Assembly (NCBI GenBank): GCA_963170055.1
Contig: CAUJGJ010000264.1
Span: forward strand, 2,201,302-2,213,801
Direction: 5' to 3'
Source of the DNA: Halisarca cf. caerulea
Taxonomy: Eukaryota; Porifera; Demospongiae; Chondrillida; Halisarcidae
Length of the DNA: 12,500 nucleotides
Shown: one piece after another, positions 9,114 through 12,500 of the stretch
Layout: each line of letters opens with the position of its first letter
Numbering within the stretch: position 1 is the stretch's first letter
Notes under the pieces: model-generated
What the model was told of the DNA's origin: nothing
Database searches by the model: none
Seen by the model: the letters and a program-made list of their open reading frames with translations, nothing else
Translations under genes and position numbers: made by a program

Positions 9114-9115
<2 letters not shown>
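8887..9115 (-). mobile_element. 5'-truncated retrotransposon copy A: C-terminal domain only
   Basis: The minus frame reads YAELQIKYIFIPIAVESSG, then DRDALSFFHDL, TKDPLSYLKLCQQISACIR and TSSILGCC before a TGA. It matches the minus copy at 10131-10571 (WFQPIAFESLGTFGRDALDF, NDPLAYLKLCQHIGVC, ATSILGCC) and, more distantly, the end of the plus copy (LFMPVSAETSG, GTFEPR). So it is the C-terminal tail of the same retrotransposon family, without zinc knuckle, endonuclease or reverse transcriptase. Its 5' edge meets the (TA)n tract at 9116. The frame is open, but with no enzyme domain it is a dead fragment. Confidence 0.75.

Positions 9116-9188
<73 letters not shown>
9116..9188. repeat. (TA)n microsatellite
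   Basis: 73 bp of perfect TA repeat. It separates retroelement copy A from the transposase fragment. Frames reading IYIYIY on both strands are artefacts of the repeat. Confidence 0.95.
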
Positions 9189-9189
<1 letters not shown>

Positions 9190-9192
<3 letters not shown>

Positions 9193-9400
9193 TGTCGAAG
9201 ATCATTATCCGATTTTTCCATAAACTAGTGTCAACTGTACTTAATACTTTAGAGACTCTGCCCTGCAATGACTTCTGGGCACCAAACTCTGCAGCAGCAC
9301 ATTGAGTGCTCACATCCTTGCTAATTACTGCTTCATGTGCCCGTAATAGATGCTCTTCATCATATGTGTTGTACGATGATGGCCGCTTGCTAGTGGTATG
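9190..9400 (-). pseudogene. Pipsqueak-type HTH fragment of a pogo-like transposase
   Basis: The minus frame after a TAG at 9401-9403 reads SKRPSSYNTYDEEHLLRAHEA, then DVSTQCAAAEFGAQKSLQGRVS. In the HTH_psq family a helix with a Y-t-e-e-x-L-x-x-A motif is followed by S-x-x-x-A-A-x-x-F-G-V-P-x-S-T-L-x-x-R. The match is clear, with one residue lost before Leu (KSLQGRVS where K-S-T-L is expected). Such domains start pogo/Tigger/Jerky-type transposases and bind the terminal repeats. There is no start codon, no CENP-B-type second HTH and no DDE catalytic domain; the frame runs into (TA)n. It is a broken fragment. The nearby MITE may be its non-autonomous partner. Confidence 0.6.
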
Positions 9401-9852
9401 CTAGTGGAGGATTACATGAGTTAGTGGACTGAGCTATCCATTGGTAATTAGTGGCTGTGCAACAGCCATATTATATTCAAATTCACCTGAACAAGATGCC
9501 ATCAAGGGTTGCCGATCTATGATCATGAGGCCTCCGGCCAAAATTATATGTATGTTTGTCCACTTCTATTCAGATCCGCATTCTCAATGAGAGGATGTAA
9601 GTCTTCCCATGCTACAAGTATACTTGCTTAATTAAACTACAGCGTACAGCCTACTCCACCATTACATCAAGTTTGAAGCTTTGCATACATTTAGATCTTT
9701 CAGCTGGCTGAAAATTTATGATGGCCAAATCATAATGAGAGATTGGAAATAGATTAAAGTCGATGCCTGGTGATTCTAGGTCTACACCTTTTCTTTGTAA
9801 GAATAATATATTTGTTTATATTCAGAGATAGTGTGCATATTATATATATATA
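9401..9852. other. Intergenic, no gene seen
   Basis: Sequence between the transposase fragment and the MITE. No long frame, RNA gene or repeat was recognised, apart from a short TA run at 9839-9852 against the MITE left end. Confidence 0.5.
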
Positions 9853-10043
9853 CAGTGGAACCCCTCTAATCCAGCCCCTGGCATGAATTGGGGACACCCC
9901 TCTAATGTGGACACATACCACTGGAACCAAATAATCCGCTATAATAAGCCCTAATACATCTCCAACCCCTGTAATGAGGACATCTCAATAATCAGGACAG
10001 TGCTTTCAGTTCCCAAGGTGTCCGGATTAGAGGGGTTCCACTG
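9853..10043. mobile_element. 191-bp MITE with 20-bp perfect terminal inverted repeats, pogo/mariner-type
   Basis: Left terminus CAGTGGAACCCCTCTAATCC (9853-9872) is the exact reverse complement of 10024-10043. TA flanks both ends (9851-9852 and 10044-10045), as expected for the Tc1/mariner/pogo superfamily, though both flanks lie in TA repeats so the duplication is not unique. Inside are degenerate copies of the terminal phrase: CACCCCTCTAATGTGGACAC near 9897 and AACCCCTGTAATGAGGACAT near 9964. There is no coding capacity, so any transposition relied on an enzyme supplied from elsewhere. Confidence 0.85.
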
Positions 10044-10082
<39 letters not shown>

Positions 10083-10092
10083 TTCTTTACAA
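10044..10092. repeat. (TA)n microsatellite between MITE and retroelement copy B
   Basis: About 49 bp of TA repeat with one C interruption at 10070. It lies directly after the MITE and just beyond the 3' untranslated end of retroelement copy B. Confidence 0.9.
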
Positions 10093-10130
10093 CAGGATAA
10101 ATTAAAACAAAAAAGAACTATAACTTATAA

Positions 10131-10571
10131 TTAATTAATGGTGAAAAGAACAAGAATTATACTGTAATCATGCAAATACATAATGTACTCAACCACCTTA
10201 CAACAACCTAAAATAGATGTGGCATTAGAGTTTTGAATGCAGACACCGATGTGCTGACACAATTTCAGGTAGGCTAGTGGATCATTGGTGTGGCGACGGG
10301 TGTGTCTGCCCAGCTCTTTAATGAAATCCAGAGCATCCCTGCCAAAAGTACCCAATGATTCAAAGGCGATGGGTTGAAACCAATGGGAATGGGAAAGCTC
10401 CTTGTAAAGATTAGACTTTTTGGTGGCAGCATAATCAGCAACCAATCCACATCCGGTTGAAGACCAATAAATCTAAGAGGGAGCCAAGGAATCCCAACAA
10501 GTAACATCCCAAACAAGTGCTCATCCCTTGGCCCACGGTATAATTGTCATACCATCAGGGCGCTTGTCATC
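10131..10571 (-). mobile_element. 5'-truncated retrotransposon copy B: endonuclease end and C-terminal domain
   Basis: The minus frame from 10571 reads DDKRPDGMTIIPWAKG, a TGA stop, ALVWDVTC, a TAG stop, then ADYAATKKSNLYKEL, HWFQPIAFESLGTFGRDALDF, NDPLAYLKLCQHIGVC and ATSILGCC, ending at TAA 10131. PD followed 15 residues later by D in VWD is the catalytic pattern of the restriction-like endonuclease of R2-type non-LTR retrotransposons. Two in-frame stops make it a pseudogene. The 5' cut falls exactly at the TATC microsatellite (10569-10653). Its 3' tail, about 10093-10130, is T-rich on the minus strand and ends at (TA)n. Confidence 0.75.
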
Positions 10572-10653
10572 TATCTACCTATCTATTTATCTATCTATCT
10601 ATATATATATATATATATAGATAGATAGATAGATAGATAGATATAGATATATA
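10569..10653. repeat. Self-complementary TATC/TA/GATA microsatellite
   Basis: The tract runs as (TATC)n with variants, then (TA)n, then (GATA)n, so the left half is the reverse complement of the right. It can fold into a long hairpin. It lies exactly between the 5' cut ends of retroelement copies B and C, which point away from each other. Confidence 0.9.
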
Positions 10654-12500
10654 GGTGTATCGGATCGTGTGAAGGAGTATCTGGCTCCCCTGCAGCTAGG
10701 ATTTGGTACTAAGCTGGGTGCTGAAGCTGCTATCCATAGTGTGAGAACCTTCTTACATCACATTCCTCTATGTGTTGGTGAAGTTTGACTTCAAAAATGC
10801 CTTCAATAGTACTACGAGAGATGTTGTTCTCAATGCCTGCCTTGAGCTCATACCAGAACTATATCCTTTGGTCTTCAGCTGTTATGCATCTCCGTCTCAC
10901 CTCTTCTATGATGAGGATACCCTCTTGTCACAGGAAGGAGTACAGCAGGGTGACCCCTTGGGGCCCTGCTAATTTGTCTGGCGGTCCAGCCCTTGGTCAA
11001 CAAGCTTCAGTCAGAATTGAAGATCTTCTACCTCGATGATGGCCTTGTTGGAGGTTCGGTAGAGAGTGTAGTGTGGGACATCTGCATGGTCAAGGAGGAG
11101 GCACAGGAGTTGGGTCTCTATCTCAATTTGATGAAGTCCGAGTTGATTGCCATTGACCCCAGCTGTCCCCTGTACTGTTGTCAGCCCCTGAACTCATTCC
11201 TGTCCAGGTTGATGAGGCTGTTTTCCTTGCTGCGCCCATTGGCAGTGACATTTCGGTGAACTCGGCCCTTTCGTCCAAGTGCTGCGACTTGAAGATCATG
11301 GGTGACAGACTACCGGCTTTTAAGAGGCATGACGCTCTTGTACTCCTCTGTCATGCCTTCTCCATACCTAAGATCCTGTTCTTACTTAGGACCTCCCCTT
11401 GCTTCAGGTCCCACAAGTTGATGGAATTCGACAACATCCTGCATTCTATCACCAGTGAGGTTCTGAATGTCAACCTGGTGAGTGAATCTGCTTGGCTCCA
11501 GGCCTCTCTCCCGGTGTCCGAAAGTGGATTGAGTATACGTAGTGCAGCCCAGCTTGCTCCTTCTGCCTTTTTGGCCTCTGCTGCTGGATGTGCTTCCCTT
11601 TCAAAAGACATCCTGCCTACTCGCCTCCATTGTGTACCTTCTCCAGAATCCGCTGAAGCACTAGCCCTGTGGAGTGCACATGTTGCAGTCCCGCCACCTG
11701 AGAGTCCTGACAGTTGCCATCAAAAGGCATGGGATACTCCTCAGGTTAGTGCCAGACTCCATCATCTCCTTGAGAATGTCCAGGACCCAGCCTCAAGAGC
11801 CAGATTGCTGGCAGCCTCTTGCAAAGAATCAGGAGTATGGTTAAATCCCCCTCCTGTATCTTCGCTGGGTCTCCGCATGGATGATGACACCATCTCTATA
11901 GCAGTGAGCCTACGTTTGGGTACGCCCTTGTGCCGCCCTCACCCTTGTATCCAATGTGGTGTTCCAGTAGATGAGTCTGCTGTTCACGCCCTGAGCTGCC
12001 GCAAGAGTGGAGGGCGACATGTTCGTCACAATGCAATGAATGATGTCATCTGTAGAAGTCTAACTGCAGCTGGCATACCCTGCCAAACAGAGCCGCACTC
12101 CCTGGTCCGCAGTGATGGGAAGTGCCCAGATGGGGTTACCATCCTCCCATGGAAGAGTGGGCGTCCTTAATTTGGTCTGGGATGCAACCTGCTCAGACAC
12201 CTATGTAAATCTTGCTGCTAGCAGAGCAGGTGCTGTTGCTGAAATGGCGGAAAACCGAAAATCAGCACAGTACACTCACTTGCAGTCAACCCACTTGTTC
12301 ATGCCTGTCTCAGCAGAGACGTCTGGGGTCTTTGGAGAAGAGTCCTTGCACTTCTTGAGAGAGCTAGCTCGGAGAGTGAGAGACAGAACTGGAGAGCCTG
12401 ATGCATTCCAGCATCTGTTGCAAAGGTTGTCTATGGCAATCCAGCGAGGTAACGCTATCTCAATCATGGGGACCTTCGAGCCAAGACTATCAAGTGACTT
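10654..12500 (+). mobile_element. Retrotransposon copy C: frameshifted non-LTR reverse transcriptase with R2-type endonuclease
   Basis: The reading starts VSDRVKEYLAPLQLGFGTKL, a finger region, so the N-terminal part is missing. Reverse transcriptase motifs follow: FDFKNAFN at about 10784, GVQQGDP at about 10937-10957 and YLDDG at 11029-11043. A thumb region leads to a zinc knuckle C-x2-C-x9-H-x3-C at 11946-11999, RHN at 12024, EP, then PDG (12126) and VWD (12181), the order found in R2-clade elements. The C-terminal domain (FMPVSAETSG, IQRGNAISIMG) runs off the window. Frame changes near 10771, 10968, 11166-11175 and 12165 break the protein; the stretch 11178-12167 alone is a 330-codon open frame. 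Base composition is clearly richer in GC than the host gene. Which named clade it belongs to I cannot tell. Confidence 0.8.

Noticed and set aside
9084..9221. Frames with IYIYIY repeats
   Set aside because: Translation of (TA)n. Only the flanking parts (retroelement tail and HTH fragment) are meaningful.
9190..9330. AAEFGAQKSLQGRVS as part of the retrotransposon (its QKxWD region)
   Set aside because: The longer context, with Y-x-x-Y-D-E-E-H-L and the AA-x-FG-x-x-KS pattern, fits a Pipsqueak HTH far better.
10131..12500. Copies B and C as one element with a 5' inversion from twin priming
   Set aside because: Both contain the PDG endonuclease region and the C-terminal domain with clearly different residues, so they are separate insertions.
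1..12500. CRISPR array, tRNA, rRNA or bacterial operon signals
   Set aside because: None seen. The sequence is intron-containing animal DNA.

Overview
The window is animal nuclear DNA: AT-rich, with one gene split by GT-AG introns, long TG and TA microsatellites and decayed transposable elements. A sponge, cnidarian or other marine invertebrate fits the repeat types best. This is inference from the style of the sequence; no marker gene fixes the taxon.

Positions 1-8288 carry one plus-strand gene in at least seven exons (1-492, 1983-2086, 2431-2568, 4607-4741, 5794-5938, 6069-6225, 8078-8288). Reading phase agrees at every junction. The start lies before the window and the exact end is uncertain. 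The first exon looks like the second extracellular loop, fourth membrane helix and cytoplasmic start of a pannexin/innexin/LRRC8-type large-pore channel. The later exons look like a degenerate class I (Rossmann-fold) methyltransferase. Joining exons 3 and 4 rebuilds a typical strand1-glycine loop-strand2-Asp pattern. If the model is right, this is an unusual fusion of channel and methyltransferase-like domains.

The introns are mostly non-coding. They hold two long TG tracts (6390-6634, 7394-7453), poly-C runs, a 40-bp tandem duplication and two strong inverted repeats (1219-1253, 7784-7865).

From about 8700 to the end the window is a nest of mobile elements. Three divergent copies of one retrotransposon family are present: 8887-9115 minus, 10131-10571 minus and 10654-12500 plus. 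The plus copy has reverse transcriptase motifs, a C-C-H-C zinc knuckle and a restriction-like endonuclease pattern (RHN, EP, PD...D), as in R2-type non-LTR elements, followed by a conserved C-terminal domain. It is cut at its 5' end and carries about four frameshifts. All three copies abut TA or GATA/TATC microsatellites. Between them lie a Pipsqueak-type helix-turn-helix fragment of a pogo-like transposase (9190-9400 minus) and a 191-bp MITE with perfect 20-bp inverted termini (9853-10043).
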